Source: Chrysomallon squamiferum
Lineage: Eukaryota > Mollusca > Gastropoda > Neomphalida > Peltospiridae
Length of the DNA: 64,000 nucleotides
NCBI GenBank assembly: GCA_012295275.1
Contig: CM022678.1
Coordinates: 12,547,329 to 12,611,328 of the forward strand
Direction: 5' to 3'
How positions within the stretch are numbered: the stretch's first letter is position 1; every line of letters begins with the position of its first letter. Below the pieces are notes generated by a model that worked only from the letters and a program-made list of their open reading frames with translations, was not told the DNA's origin and ran no database searches. Positions 45,982 to 59,152 of the stretch are shown piece after piece. The position numbers were made by a program, and so were the translations under genes.

Positions 45982-48900
45982 GTTATGTAAGCTTCATTTG
46001 TAGTTTAATGTGGTAGCTGACACTGTCGTCATTGTGGTTTTTTGCATCTGATGTTGTAGATTAGCAACACAAACTGGACCTAGGCCAGTCTGAAGAAGCC
46101 GAATGGTGATCTTGTGAAGTAAATCTCTACAATTATGTTAACATTTTTGAAGATTTTTGTTTTAAGTTTAAAAATCAGTAATTAAAAACATAAAATCTGC
46201 ATGTGGCTGGATTTTAACATGGCTCTTTACAAAGTGAATGACTTGTAAAAATATCTTATGCCTGGTATATAAATAAGTCTGAAATGTACCTCCACAGTCA
46301 GAGAAAAGAAAAATAGAACAATTCAGCATATATCTCGATCTGAACCATCAAATCTGATTTTCCTCATTGTCAAGAAGCCCCTGCCAGAATGAAGCATAAC
46401 TTGCCTTTCTATTTACAAATACATTAGAGAAATAAAATAAAATAATAATAATAATAATAAAAAAAAATAAAAAAAAATAAAAAAAATAATAATTTAAAAA
46501 AAATAAATAAATAATAAATAATAATAAAAAAATAAAAAAAAATAAAAAAAAATAATAAAAAAATAATTTGTAAGCAGTGACTGAGTTTCTAACCATCAGC
46601 ATTCTATAATGTTTCCTGGGTCTTACCCTGAATTCATCTGTTACCAGTGTAGAGAGCTGGATTTGAACCTGCAGCTTTGTGTTCAGTGTTTAGTCTTCCA
46701 AGCATTCTTCTGATCAATTAGTAAACAGAAAAAAAAAAAAAACATTTTCTCTTTTGTTTGTTTTTATAAGTGTCACAGAAAATACAGTGGCAAAGAAATT
46801 TTAAAATTCAGAAAAGAGAAAAAAAATATTTTAACAGTAGGGACAAGTATACATTTAAAAAATAATTATTTATGTATTATTTATTTAGAAAAACCTTGTT
46901 AAATTGTTAAAACATAATTTGAATATAGATAGATTGTGATATTATATCATTTCAGTGGTTGTAACTTAACAGATATAACAAAGTTTCCGTATTACGAGAA
47001 AACTTTGATTGTCAGGTTGAATAGGGAGGGGAGGTATGTGCCATAATATTAAAAAATAAGTTTTATATAGTCTTGAAAGAAAATTGGCAACTGGTTGGTG
47101 TTAAAAATGATGACCCAACAAACAGAGGGTAAATTTGTATATATATTAAAAACCTGTAAATAATATATATAAAATATCCCAGAAAAAAAGAATTGTCTCC
47201 TATATAAACTGTTCATAAATAGATTCAACAGAATAGGGGAAAAAAATATCTTGTCAGAATTTATTGATAGTCTTAAATACCTTGCTTGATGTAATACAAG
47301 TTAATTATAATAGAAAACATATTTGTATGAATGAATGCTGATTAAATAATTTTATAAAGTTTTATCTGTAATCATTTTTAGCAACAGTATTTTCTTCTTC
47401 GTTCTTTTTTGTAAATACTGCAACATTTAGAATAATAATATTAATAATAGATTAATTTTATGATGCAGAGCAATATTGAAAATACTTTATTAAATCAGAT
47501 AACATAAAATACATTTATGAAAAATTTATTAGATAATAAATATTTGTTTACAGTTTGAATAGACAACATCATTATTGATTATCAGTTATTTTTGTTTTCC
47601 ATATAAAAAAAAAAGGAACAAAATATAATAAATAAAAAAGTAAAAAAAAAAAAATAATAATAATAATAAAAAACACAAAAACAGTGTTTGTTTTTAAATT
47701 TTACTTTAATCACATTACATTTATACCAGTATGTGAGTGATGACTAATTTTTAAATTTTATTTCTTATTTATTCTTAGTCTCAAGGTTTTAATACTGACA
47801 AAAGAAGGTTTTAAAATCAATTTTAAATATATTTTTTACTTGTTGTTAATAAATATAATCTCCAGAATATGATGAGCTGCAAGAAAAAAAAAATAGTTTC
47901 TCCAGTTTAACACTGGCAGATCTGAATGTTTCTGGTATAAATGTTTATTGATTTATTTTGATAAGAATTAGATGTGACACTTGGTATTTACTGTGACAGA
48001 ATGAACATGAATATTGATTTTAACTCTTAATATCAACATTCTTTAGGAGGATTAAAAACTCTTAATGCAAACATCTTTGTTTTCACCCATATATTAATTT
48101 ATTTATTACAGCATTTTAGAACTGTTAGTAAAGCATTAATTACAACAACAAAATTTTACATCCATCTTTTGTCCTCTTTTAATTAATAATTCCATCTATA
48201 TATTAAGTTTTTAATTCAAATATCAAGAAGTTAATTCTATTTTGCTCTTCAAAAATTAAAATAAATATATATATTCATGTCACTGGATATCATTTCTATT
48301 AGATCTAACCTTATTTTATACATTTATCGCTTCAAAAAGTTTTAATTTAAATGTATGTATTGTAGATCTTGGTTTTTAAAACATTTGCATTTGATGTACA
48401 TAACAACCAAAATGTAGATCCACAATATCATATGAAATTTCTACTATTAGATCTTAATTTCTTAAAACACGTGAATTTCTACATCTTGGTTTGAGAGTTG
48501 TCAGATATAATGATCATAATATTCCAGTTTTCACTGACATTTTTTTATTTTTGATGGCTGGATCACAGTGTTCTGAGTTCATCGTGATCTTCTGATTCTG
48601 ACTTCGGATTAGGATTAGGATTAAGTAGAGACAGATTATTTTGAATTACTGGTAAAAATGGAGCATTAAAAATAGTTAAAATAAGAAAACAGAATTTGAA
48701 ATTAAATATTATAAACATAATTATTAAAAAGTCATTTGAAAACTGAAATTAGAATTGGTCTGCTTTTATTTGTAATATGTAGAATAATATTTTGAATATT
48801 AAAATATTTGTCAAATCGAACGTTATAGCTGCTAGGCTTATGCAATAACAAATACTAGCAGTAACAAATAAATTAATAAAAATATTAATAATGTTTAAAA

Positions 48901-50262
48901 AGATAAGTAGGAAAAAGAAAGTAAGAAAAAGGAAAAAAAAAGGTAATACTTGTTAGTCAAAAAAAAAAAAAAAAGTATTATAAGTATAAACCTAAACAAA
49001 AAACAAAAAACGTAAAAAAAATATAAAAGAAGTCTGATTCAGTATTGCAAAAAATTTGGCTGTATAAAAATATAGGGCCTGAGCAGCTCCAATGCATGGT
49101 TATTTCAAATGGAAATGACAAGACGAATTCCAGTCTTAATACTTGGTTAGCATTACTCTAGTGAAAATATCTTTGTCAGTATTATTTTGTAAATGATGTA
49201 TTACAGGGAATGTATGTAAATTTATCATGCAATTAGTTATGTAAATTATTTAGCTTTGTACCTAAATCTGTGTTCATATGGAAACTAAAATATGTTAAAC
49301 TACTAGCAAATCATGTTTGTTTTACCTAATAAATTTGGCCGATATAAACTTGTAAAAAAGATATAGAAGTTAATTAACTAACGTGATGAAAGAAACTTGT
49401 AAATTATGATGTCAGTTATTTAAACTACATATTATTCAGTTGTGTGAATAAATACATAGTACAATATATAATATTCAGTATCACTTAGCATATTTAATTA
49501 TTCAGATCTGCTTATAAAAATATTAATTTTAGTATTTTAGTCTGGGGGTTTTTCTCGTTTTTTTTTCTGCCATTTTATTTTTTTGCTTATAAGTTCATTA
49601 GTTATTGTTTAATTTTAGTTATTTTTATTATTTATATATTTGTAATTGATATTATTTTCAAAATAGATAAATAGTAATTTATAATGTAAATTATATGGCT
49701 GTCAGAGGTTTTAGAATTGTTTGTAATCTCCATGTATGAATGAATGTTTGGTTTACTTTAAGAAGAAATAAAGCAAGAAAAAAAGATAAGTGTAAATAAA
49801 ATTCTTTGTGATCTTCTCCATATGTGTTTGTGTGTGTGAAAAAATATTTAGAGTGTATAAAGTAATATGATTATTTAAAAATAGAACAATCAGTAGTTTT
49901 CAGTGTAGTGTGTATATTGAGATTTTCACATTTTGAATATTTCTGTATGTATGTTATCTTTGTTTTGTGTTTTATCTTATAAATATTATCAGTATGTTTT
50001 CATGTTTTAAATATTTTAACTGGATGGTTCGTCACATTTTGATGTGTAATTTTCAGATTATTAATATTTCAGTTTAAATATACCTTTTTATTATTTTTAA
50101 TGTGTTTTTTTTTTTTTCATATTAGAATATTGTCATTTTCATTTAATATTTAATATTAAAGTCTGAATATTTTCATATTGTGCTTTCACTGAACACTTTT
50201 AATATCATTAATTTGTGAGAGATTAAGCAAAAACATCTGTAACTATGTCTCTTAGTATAGTG

Positions 50263-50296
<34 letters not shown>

Positions 50297-53200
50297 ATCA
50301 TGTCTCTGTGGTTTGAAATTACAAAGTGTACATTTGTTTTCATTTCTCTGTGCTTCCATGTGTTTGGATGTGTTATTTCAATACAGGTAGATTACATTAG
50401 GTTATATTTAAACTGGTGTTTTGTTTCAACACAGAGATAGATAATTATAGTTATATTTAAACTGGTGTGTTATTCAGAGATATTAAATGTGAGCCAGTCA
50501 GATATTGATGTGTGTTATTTAACATGAAAATGTATTGTTTTGACTTTCTATAATGTATTATTTCAGAAACTGATGGAAATGTATTGTTTTCTAAAATTTG
50601 TTCCCCACATATTTGAACATTATTTCAAATATTTATGTAATCAACTTGTGAATACTTAGTAGTTTTTAATTCATATATACCTTTTTTCATTTTTTTATTA
50701 AATTTATGAATTTATTTTATTATTTTATATTTGTGTTTGAAACTGTTTTTTGAAGTTGATGTTTTGTAGCTGAAACTACTGCCCTGGCTGGCACTATGAT
50801 CATCTTATTCATTTACTTTAAAAAAGTCTGCATTATTTTCTTTCTTTCTTTTCATTAATATATACATGAAGATGAACAAAAACAAAATAAAAATTCCAGT
50901 ATGGTTCAGGGTTTTATAAAGTGGGTGAAATGTTATTTGAACTTGGAAATAAACATATTGTCGACATATTTTAAACAAATGTACTGATCTACATTATTTT
51001 CTTTCTTTTTATTAATATATAAGAAAACAAAATTAAAAATTTATTTTGTTCAAGATGGTTCAAGGTTTTCAAAAAAATAAAGAAAATAATGTTACTCTGC
51101 ATGCTAAAAACAATGAAAAGACATCTAATTTTAATTTATACACAAATAACTTTTAATTTATTTTTCTTGTGTGTTTTTTTCAATTTTTACTTTATTATTA
51201 TTTTTTGTTTTTTTACATTTATTATTTTCTAATAATTATATATTTTACTCTACTGTATCACAGTGTGGTATTTTTTGTTTTCTTGTTTAATATGAAAAGT
51301 TCACCTCCTTGTACAGATCACCACAGATGATATCAGTGTCGTCGTGACGCCTCTGTCTTTGTCTACACTAACCAACTAACAAGTTGTATATCTAGTCAGT
51401 CGTTATATATCAGGTGTATGCAATATGTCTGTCTTTGATAACACTCTCCTTCTTAGTACAAGAAGCTTTGTAAAATATGCACACACGATTTTCACATACT
51501 TTTCTGTAGATTGTTTTCTTTATTAAGTGGTAAAGGCTTGCCAGAACTGCATTGACAAATTTAAATGTTTCTCTAGAGAACAAATCTATTTTGTGTACAT
51601 TTTTTTTTTTTCTTGATGAAATCCAATAGTAAAAGCAAATGGACTAAAATATTTTATATAATTTTTTTTTTTTTATTTTTTTTTTTTTGGTCGTTAAGAA
51701 ATGGAATCATTTTCATCCTTTTAGTACATTTTGTTAGCCATATATGAATAGGAAATGTGACTATGGCTTGTTTAAAATGTATTTTATATGTATTCAAGCT
51801 TCAGTTTTTTTTATCCACTCAGCCATTCATGATAAAAGTGTTTAGGGATGTGAGAAAGTGTTTTAAATCTTCTATTTATTATCAATCATACTAGAGCTCT
51901 TAGTACTTAAAACATCTTAGACAATCTTGCACATTGCAGATAGTTTTCTTCTTTAAATGTTTTGAAAAAGTTGAGCTTTTTCTGCATGTTTGAATAAACT
52001 TTTAAAAATATTTATTGGACATTTTGTAGCAACTTTCATTTTGCACCTTTTGGTTGTTTTATATAAATTTAACCAGAAATCTCAATCAAAAAGATCTATT
52101 TTGGCCTTGAATTTCATTTTTTTTCAAACTGCATGAGAGCAAAAAGAACATGAAAAAAAATGAAGTAAAAGAAGAAAAACTGATTTTTTTAAAAAATATA
52201 TAAACTTAGATAGTGCAAATGCTTATGGATTTGTAATTGAAAATAATTTTTGTGATATTATCAAGTAGGACAAAGTTCTCATTTCATTAGTTAACAAATA
52301 ACCTGGTGAATCTAAATTCCAAAATATTCCTTTTAGCATTATTATTATTATTTTTATTTTTTTTTTTTTTATTTTTTTTTTGTTCTAAAACATATGTTTT
52401 AGAAACCAAAGAATTTGTTTTTGTTTTTAAAATGTTTTGTCAGCTTCAGACAACACTTGCTACACAGAATGTGTTCTTCAGTTAGGATTCTTGTCAAAGC
52501 AAATTGTCATTTTAAAGAAATTGCTATTTCTCACTTACTCTCTCTTAAGAGAAATTATTATGGATGTATATATGCTGTAACTTATTTGTTACAAATAAAA
52601 ATCACATATAGACAAAATTCTGTGTTATTATTTTTTTTTTAATTACCTCATTTAATCATAATCTTGCACTTTAAATCAAATATTAATTTAGGGTTATGGT
52701 ACTGAGTGATTGAAGTACTTATACTTCATAAACTTTTTTTTGGTTCCACTCCCATTTTAATAGATTATATAAAAACAGACAAGTCTAGATAGGTATTCAT
52801 GATAAAAGATTTTAATGGCAGCCATTTTAAAAACTTAAACATTATGATACTTTTGGTTATTTTAGAGAGAAAAAAAAAAAGAATGATAGATCTGTGCAGT
52901 TTCTGAGCCTTTCTCTGTTTATTTCTAATCAATACAAATTTTTAATTTTATGACCATCCTACCATACAAAACTGTAATAAATTAAATTCACCATCAAACA
53001 ACAGGACTAAAATTATTTCTGTGTGTAAATTGGAAATTATTTATTGTTCTAATCCTTTCCTTTAAGAGCAGTCTAGTCATTTAGTGACTGCACAGTGAGA
53101 GCATCAAGAACAATGAAGAATTTGACTGTCTAAAACAGGCCAGGGAAAGGAAATTATCCCCTGACTTCACTGTGTAATTTCACTATATTACTTCAACGTA

Positions 53201-53340
53201 AACAAAATAATGCCAAACTGCTTTGAAAATTGTTGGATTTGGTGTGTATATATTTATGTACATGTGTGTTTGTGTGTGTGTGTGTGTGTACACTAACACA
53301 TATATATTATATTATATACATATACATATACATACATATA
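45982..53340. other. PTDSS1 3' untranslated region and downstream non-coding DNA
   Basis: No further coding exon is seen. Many AATAAA-like hexamers occur, among them one near 49768, so the poly-A site cannot be fixed. There are A-rich (AATAA)n repeats at 46436-46566, (TG)n near 50260-50295, long T runs near 51600-51690 and 52350-52380, and a diverged ~165 bp tandem duplication at about 50825-50925 and 50990-51090. Confidence 0.5.
46600..46725 (-). repeat. Possible tRNA-derived SINE remnant
   Basis: The minus strand contains GGTTCAAATCC (complement at about 46652-46662), a full match to an RNA polymerase III B-box, preceded at a suitable distance by GCTTGGAAGACTAAACACTG, which resembles a weak A-box region. 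No poly-A tail or duplication confirms it. Confidence 0.3.
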
Positions 53341-53342
53341 TA

Positions 53343-53523
53343 TGATAATGGATCCAATAATTTTTTTTTATTAATTTAATATTTGTGTTGGTATATTATA
53401 TTTTTTTTTAATTTAAAATTTGTGTTGGTATATTATATACATACATACATTCATATAACAACACAAAATTTAAAAACTCAAAAAAGAACCACATATATTC
53501 TATTTTTAATGGATCCATTATCA
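53343..53523. repeat. 14 bp inverted repeats bounding a 180 bp AT-rich segment
   Basis: TGATAATGGATCCA (53343-53356) is repeated in inverse at 53510-53523. The interior contains two copies of a ~45 base AATTTGTGTTGGTATATTATA unit. It lies about 130 bases outside the edge of inverted arm B. Confidence 0.6.
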
Positions 53524-53670
53524 GTTTTATGTTATTCAAATTAACAGCCTGTCATGGTGATTTTATACATGTACTGCATGTTCCTGTCAGCAAAGAAAGA
53601 AGAAATATTTATACATGTACTAGTAAATAAATAATTAAAATAAACAAACAACAAACACAAAATTCAGGTA

Positions 53671-54049
53671 TCACACAACCTTTTTATTCCTGACTACTGT
53701 TTTGCTGATACATGATCCAAGATGTTTTATTTCTTCATTGTCACTGAATTCATCACAATCTTTAATTATTTCTGAGGTTTTCATTTGCCATTCAGCATCA
53801 GATTCCTCATCTGACTGAGAACTTTCTCTGTTGTGTTGATGGAAAACATGAACAGCTGGTTCATCTTTCTGTGTAGAAACATTCTTTTCAGTTCCATCAG
53901 CTGAGAGAGGAATTATCTTTACATTTGGTTTAGCTGCACCATCTGACTGGCTGAGGTCAGGTCCAACATGGGTGTAAGTGTTCAGCCCAGCTTCATCATC
54001 AGGTCTAAGCAAGAAACAGTCTTCAAGCTTTTCTTTTATACCTGTGATG

Positions 54050-54116
<67 letters not shown>

Positions 54117-56165
54117 TCAACAATAATAATAATAATAATAACGTCAACAATAATAATATTGATTTACATAATTGAACTTTCATTATTTCAAATAAAAATA
54201 ATGATGAATTGAAATTGCTAAATAATACAAGTGTGTTTCTGCATCAAAATATGTATAAATTGAATGAAATGATTACACACCTTTTAATTTGTTCAGCATC
54301 TCCTTTGCCGTAATTTTTTCACCAGACACTTTCTTTATTGATAAGACAACTTCGTGTATTTCACGAATGTTTTGACGATACTCTCATCTAGTTATAATCT
54401 TTGTTACCATCTCCTCCAGTCCCTCCTCCATTTCAAAAGCTCCTCCTCCTCACTATCATCCTGTTCATTTTCTGTTTCATCCAGTTCCTTCTTATTATCA
54501 TCCTGTTCATTCTCTGTTTCATCCAGTTCCTTCTTATTATCATCCTGTTCATTCTCTGTTTCATCCAGTTCCTTCTTGTTATCATCCTGTTCATTCTCTG
54601 TTTCATCCAGTTCCTTCTTATTATCATCCTGTTCATTCTCTGTTTCATCCAGTTCCTTCTTATTATCATCCTGTTCATTCTCTGTTTCATCCAGTTCCTT
54701 CTTGTTATCATCCTGTTCATTCTCTGTGTCATCCATTTCCTTCTTATTTTCATCCTGTTATTTCTTACTATTAATCTGTTCCTTCTGACTATCATCCTGT
54801 TCATTCTGTCTATCTTCCATGTCCTTCTGTCTACCGACCAAGGCCTTTTTACTATCATACAGTTCTTTATGACTATTATCCAGATCATTTTGAAACTGTT
54901 GATTTGAACTGATCATCACAAGTGGGTGTGTCTGGGTATTCTCCACTTTCTCATGGTGAAAGGTTTTGTCCTGTAGGTGCTACTGACCCACCAGCTAGAA
55001 AGATCTGGATAACAGTTGAGTTAGATGCATCAGTTGTGTTAAATCTGTCAGTTGATACAGGACTATGAATATCAGTGGAATTGCCAGTGTCAGGGCTAAT
55101 GGCAGCACTGAAATATCTGAGAGGGTTCCAAATGTCCATTAAGCTGACTGTGTTTTGACTGCAGCTGTGACCAGAATTCCCATCAGCCCTGGGAATAGCT
55201 CTGTTAAACTTAAAATCCAAGTCCACATCCTTTGTCTTTGATACCATCTTCTGGCTGTTCAGTACCAGGTTTAGCTCTCTTGGGTTCTGTAATAAACAAA
55301 TTGAAGTAAAGACAATGTAGTGAAAGGAATTGTTTGTTTATCCAATCCAGAACACTTAGTGTAAATATGTTATTGTCCTTCCCTTGTAAAATATAAACTC
55401 ATTTCTGTAGATAAAATTACAGTTTTATTTTTTCCTGTGCAGATAACAATCTTTATTATATAATAAGTTTTATTAACTGGACAATTATCATCACAGATGA
55501 GCACCATATTTAATGTGTTTCACTCTCACAACTTTTCAGAAATTTTGTTCTTCATTTATAAAAATATATGTTTCACTGATATCTCCACTGAACTAATTAG
55601 TGAAAACGTAAGTTTAATTTGTCCGAATTTTTCGTGTAATGCAACCATCTATTTGCTTCTTGTTCACTCAAAAAACTATGTGTGTCTGTGTGTATGTTTG
55701 TGTGTGTATATATGTGTGAATGAATGAGAGAAAAAGAGAGAGAGAGAAGAAAAACACAAATACAAAAATTAGGCAATAAAATATATAATAATAAATTAAA
55801 ATAATAAAAGAATAAAAAGATCATGTGGATTAATCAAGATGTGAACAAGAATATGATACTGTTAATTACAAATTTTACCTCTTTTGAAAAGCACACTGGA
55901 ATCTGTGTCCAGGACTGGTCTGAAGAGTTTACTTAGAGAGTTATCTTTCTTGATATAATCAACATTTCTTCTCTCTTCAGAGTGCTTTTCTTCCATATTT
56001 ATCTATAAATAAACTTTGACACTTATCACTATCATCATCTTCATTTAATATGAGTGTGTAGGCATTGTTTTTGTTTATAATGTGTATTATGGCAGATTGT
56101 AAGTGTAAATGTATATATGTATGCGTGTGTATTTTATATATGGGTATTGTGCTTGTGTATGTCTG

Positions 56166-56205
<40 letters not shown>

Positions 56206-56291
56206 GTAATGTTTGTACCTTTCTGATTGATCTGAAACAGCACATCTTCATCTGAAGAATGAAGTAAACCAATATGAAGAAAATATTTCAT
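53671..56291 (-). pseudogene. Broken arm-B copy of the heptad-repeat protein gene
   Basis: Exon equivalents lie at 56291-56219, 56002-55879, 55286-54281 and 54041-53671, all with splice borders preserved. Against the arm-A gene it has: one extra base just after the ATG, throwing the signal peptide out of frame; a net 23-base deletion near 55225; an 8-base deletion near 54972; a GAA-to-TAA change near 54760; a one-base deletion near 54440; and a CGA-to-TGA change near 54390. The array has only six full 14-residue units and no DDRQNEQ inserts. Exon 4 is open but lacks 13 codons (in frame). Exon 2 is intact. As a full-length copy it cannot be translated; a transcript starting in intron 3 could still give the exon-4 product. 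Confidence 0.85.
54055..54160. repeat. (TAA)n trinucleotide tract in arm-B intron 3
   Basis: Longer than the matching (TTA)n of arm A at 18728-18757, with ATCAAC/GTCAAC interruptions. Confidence 0.9.
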
Positions 56292-56377
56292 CTATTACAG
56301 GAAAAAAAAACTTGAATAGTAACAGTAAGCTTAACTACAGCAGCAACAACAACAACTGTAACAAAAAAAAAAAAAAA

Positions 56378-56417
<40 letters not shown>

Positions 56418-56420
56418 TAA
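56163..56420. repeat. (GT)n, poly-A and (ATA)n tracts of arm B
   Basis: GT repeat at about 56168-56205 in intron 1, then, beyond exon 1, poly-A and ATA units to 56418. Confidence 0.85.
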
Positions 56421-57215
56421 CAACAATTCTAAAAAAATTAGTTTTCTGTCTGTATTATTTATTTAATAGCTGCACAATCTGACAGGCTGAAATCATCTAA
56501 TTTTTTTTTTCATCTAATTTAACATCATTTTATTCACAGAGATAGACTGTTCGTGAGTTTTAACAGACCGTGTTTCTCTTTTAAGATGTGTGGTCTTTGT
56601 TTTAATGCAGTTAAAACTGCAAAGTTTAATTCAGAGTTTAATAAAAGAGATGTTTACATAATTTGTAACTCGTAAATTACATAGAGTATTAGCGATTTCT
56701 GAGTTTTGTGTTTAGTGTTTCTGTATTTCGTTTTCTGTCATTCACAAATCTTTAAAATGTTTCAGCAATAAAATAAGAAAATACTTTATAACTCTGAAAT
56801 TGCATAATTCAGAATTCTCGTGATATGTGATCGTGATATGTGATCAGGATAAATGAGTACTTGAGTAGTTTGTTAATGTTAATGCTGACGAAAATTCAGG
56901 AAAACAAAAATATGTAATTATTTAAGAAACCTAAGCTTTATACTTCATCAAACAGATTTAAACTAAAAGTATTAAATTAATTATCACTTTCAAAGTAAAC
57001 TTTTTTGTTACATTCACAGGAAAAAAAAAAAGAAAGAAAGTAAAATAAAGATAAAAATACCTTTTTTAAGATAAAAAATTCGATCGCCAGTTCGCAGCAA
57101 TATTATTGTTGCTATGTGATTAGCAACATTTGATAACGTCATCACATGCTTCGCAACGTATACTTCGGGACAATTCGTTAATTTTAACGAATCTGTTGCT
57201 ATTTTTAGGAAATCT

Positions 57216-58338
57216 ATAAGCTTCTTCTGACGAGAAAAAAAAAAAAGAAAAGGATCATATTGCATCACGTTCGGGCAAATAAATATGTATTAAAGTGAAG
57301 AATTAAAGAGATCATCATTTATTAATCTCATTTTCATTGTTGTAAAATCACAAATTGAATGCATTCAGAAATCGCTATCCCCAGATTTTTCCAACTTGAG
57401 AATATTTCATGTTTAAATGACCACCGTTAAAAGGCTATTTTAGTTTCGTTCGATTCATAATTGGTATTTTTATTTATTTATTACTTCTTTTTTTTTTTTT
57501 TTTTTCTTGAATACATATTCCCAGAAACTGTTTCAACTATGATTTATTACTGCAATAGCGTTTTCCCAGCCTCTTGATGACATTACAATAAGTTTTTCTT
57601 TTAATTGGTGGTTCTTAAATGAATACCAGGCAACTATCATGAGAAATGTACGTTTATGTTTGAAGTGTTAATATTTTCATTGTTTTTCCAGCTTACATTA
57701 AGATAAACAGTTTTGTATTATTTTTTATTAGCATTTGGAATGCAGTTTAATGTCTTTAGTTTACACGACTAAATTTATCGATAAAGTAGAAATAATTAGT
57801 AGTCTGTCTGAAATTTAGTAATACATGTCGGCAAATGGTCAGACAAAAGCGTCTATCAAAATTAATAAATAATATCGATAACAATAAATAAATATTACGA
57901 TTTCGAAAAAACGTTGAAAAAAAGAAAAACTAATAAATGAACTTATAATAAATAAGTAAATAAGAACAAAAACAAAAGAATGAATAATAATAATAATAAA
58001 AAAAAGAGTAACAGGAACAAAAATAATTTTGTAATTTTAAATAAACAAATAATTACATAAAGATATCAGAAAAACGCATTAACAAATAATAAAGAAATAA
58101 CTAACTAAATAAAATAAAGAAATAAAAAATATATATAAAAAAAACACAATAATAATAAATAAATAAGTAATGAAGTAAATGAAAGGGAAAAGTAGGAAAA
58201 AACAAAAAAAACAAAAGCACTTGTTATTTGAATTTTACGGTCAATGATTGGCTTATAATAAGATGAAAAGAAATTTTTGACAATCAGCTACTTTTTGTAA
58301 TTAGTGTGTATGTTTTAAAACAGGTAACTCTGGCTTAG

Positions 58339-58373
<35 letters not shown>

Positions 58374-58677
58374 TTTATATTTGCGTTGTTGTTTTCTGCG
58401 ATAAATGCGGGATGACTACCGGTCTTTTCGTAACCACCTTTTTTTTTTTTCTGCATTTGGAAAAGCTTATTCAGAACTGTGGTAATAGCATTATCATCCA
58501 AATAAGAAGTTGCTAAAATTAAAGCAGTTATAGTTTATCCTGGAGAGAGGTATGACAATTTATTAGTATTGTTCTTAATATGTTTTTGTTTTTACTTAAA
58601 TATAATTGAAAAATCGTTGCTAACAGCCATCTTGTTTGGAAGGAAAATTATATTTTATTAATTTAATTAAATAAATA

Positions 58678-58738
<61 letters not shown>

Positions 58739-59100
58739 GAATAACGATTTTTTGAAAAGATGTTTATGCATAAAAAACTTAATGCCACATTTTATTTATT
58801 CATTTTCAGTAATGAGAGTGTTCAAAATGACAAAGCTTAAAGAGACATATCATCATGCATTTAATCCAGTGAAACAGTTCTGACAACCATTTAAATACCA
58901 TTTCGAAGGATTAATGTGTGATGTGAACTCTGATTTTAGATGAAATCAATTTCGCAGACACATTCTGGAGACAGAGTGGTGCCATGTTAAACACAGATAG
59001 TTATCTGTCTATGGAATGAATATGGACACAACATGTTTGATGCTTGTACAATTTTATTTTTCCCAGTCCTAAGGTATATATATAATCACTCTGAGAGTGA
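57216..59100. other. AT-rich non-coding DNA
   Basis: Contains T runs (57487-57505, 58340-58372), scattered AATAA repeats and (TTA)n at 58680-58738. No exon with both borders is seen. Confidence 0.5.
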
Positions 59101-59108
59101 AAATAAAC

Positions 59109-59142
59109 ACACACACACACGCACACACACACACACACACAC
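59109..59142. repeat. (CA)n microsatellite
   Basis: CA repeat with one GC interruption, ending a few bases before a candidate acceptor. Confidence 0.85.
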
Positions 59143-59152
59143 TATGGCATAG

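Larger units (their letters stand above)
53655..57215 (-). repeat. Inverted duplication, arm B
   Basis: Reverse-complement counterpart of 15335-19190. The promoter-proximal 18 bp inverted repeat, four exon positions and splice sites, the (CA)n intron and the (TTA)n before exon 4 all reappear in the same order on the minus strand. The arm is about 300 bases shorter, mainly because it has fewer heptad repeats and a much shorter CT tract. Confidence 0.9.

Noticed and set aside
46348-46602. 84-codon minus-strand open frame, Phe/Ile/Tyr-rich
   Set aside because: It is the translation of A-rich (AATAA)n simple repeats.
54401-54907. Plus-strand open frames across arm B (Ile/Leu/Phe-rich and Ser-rich)
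   Set aside because: They are the antisense of the heptad repeats in the arm-B pseudogene.
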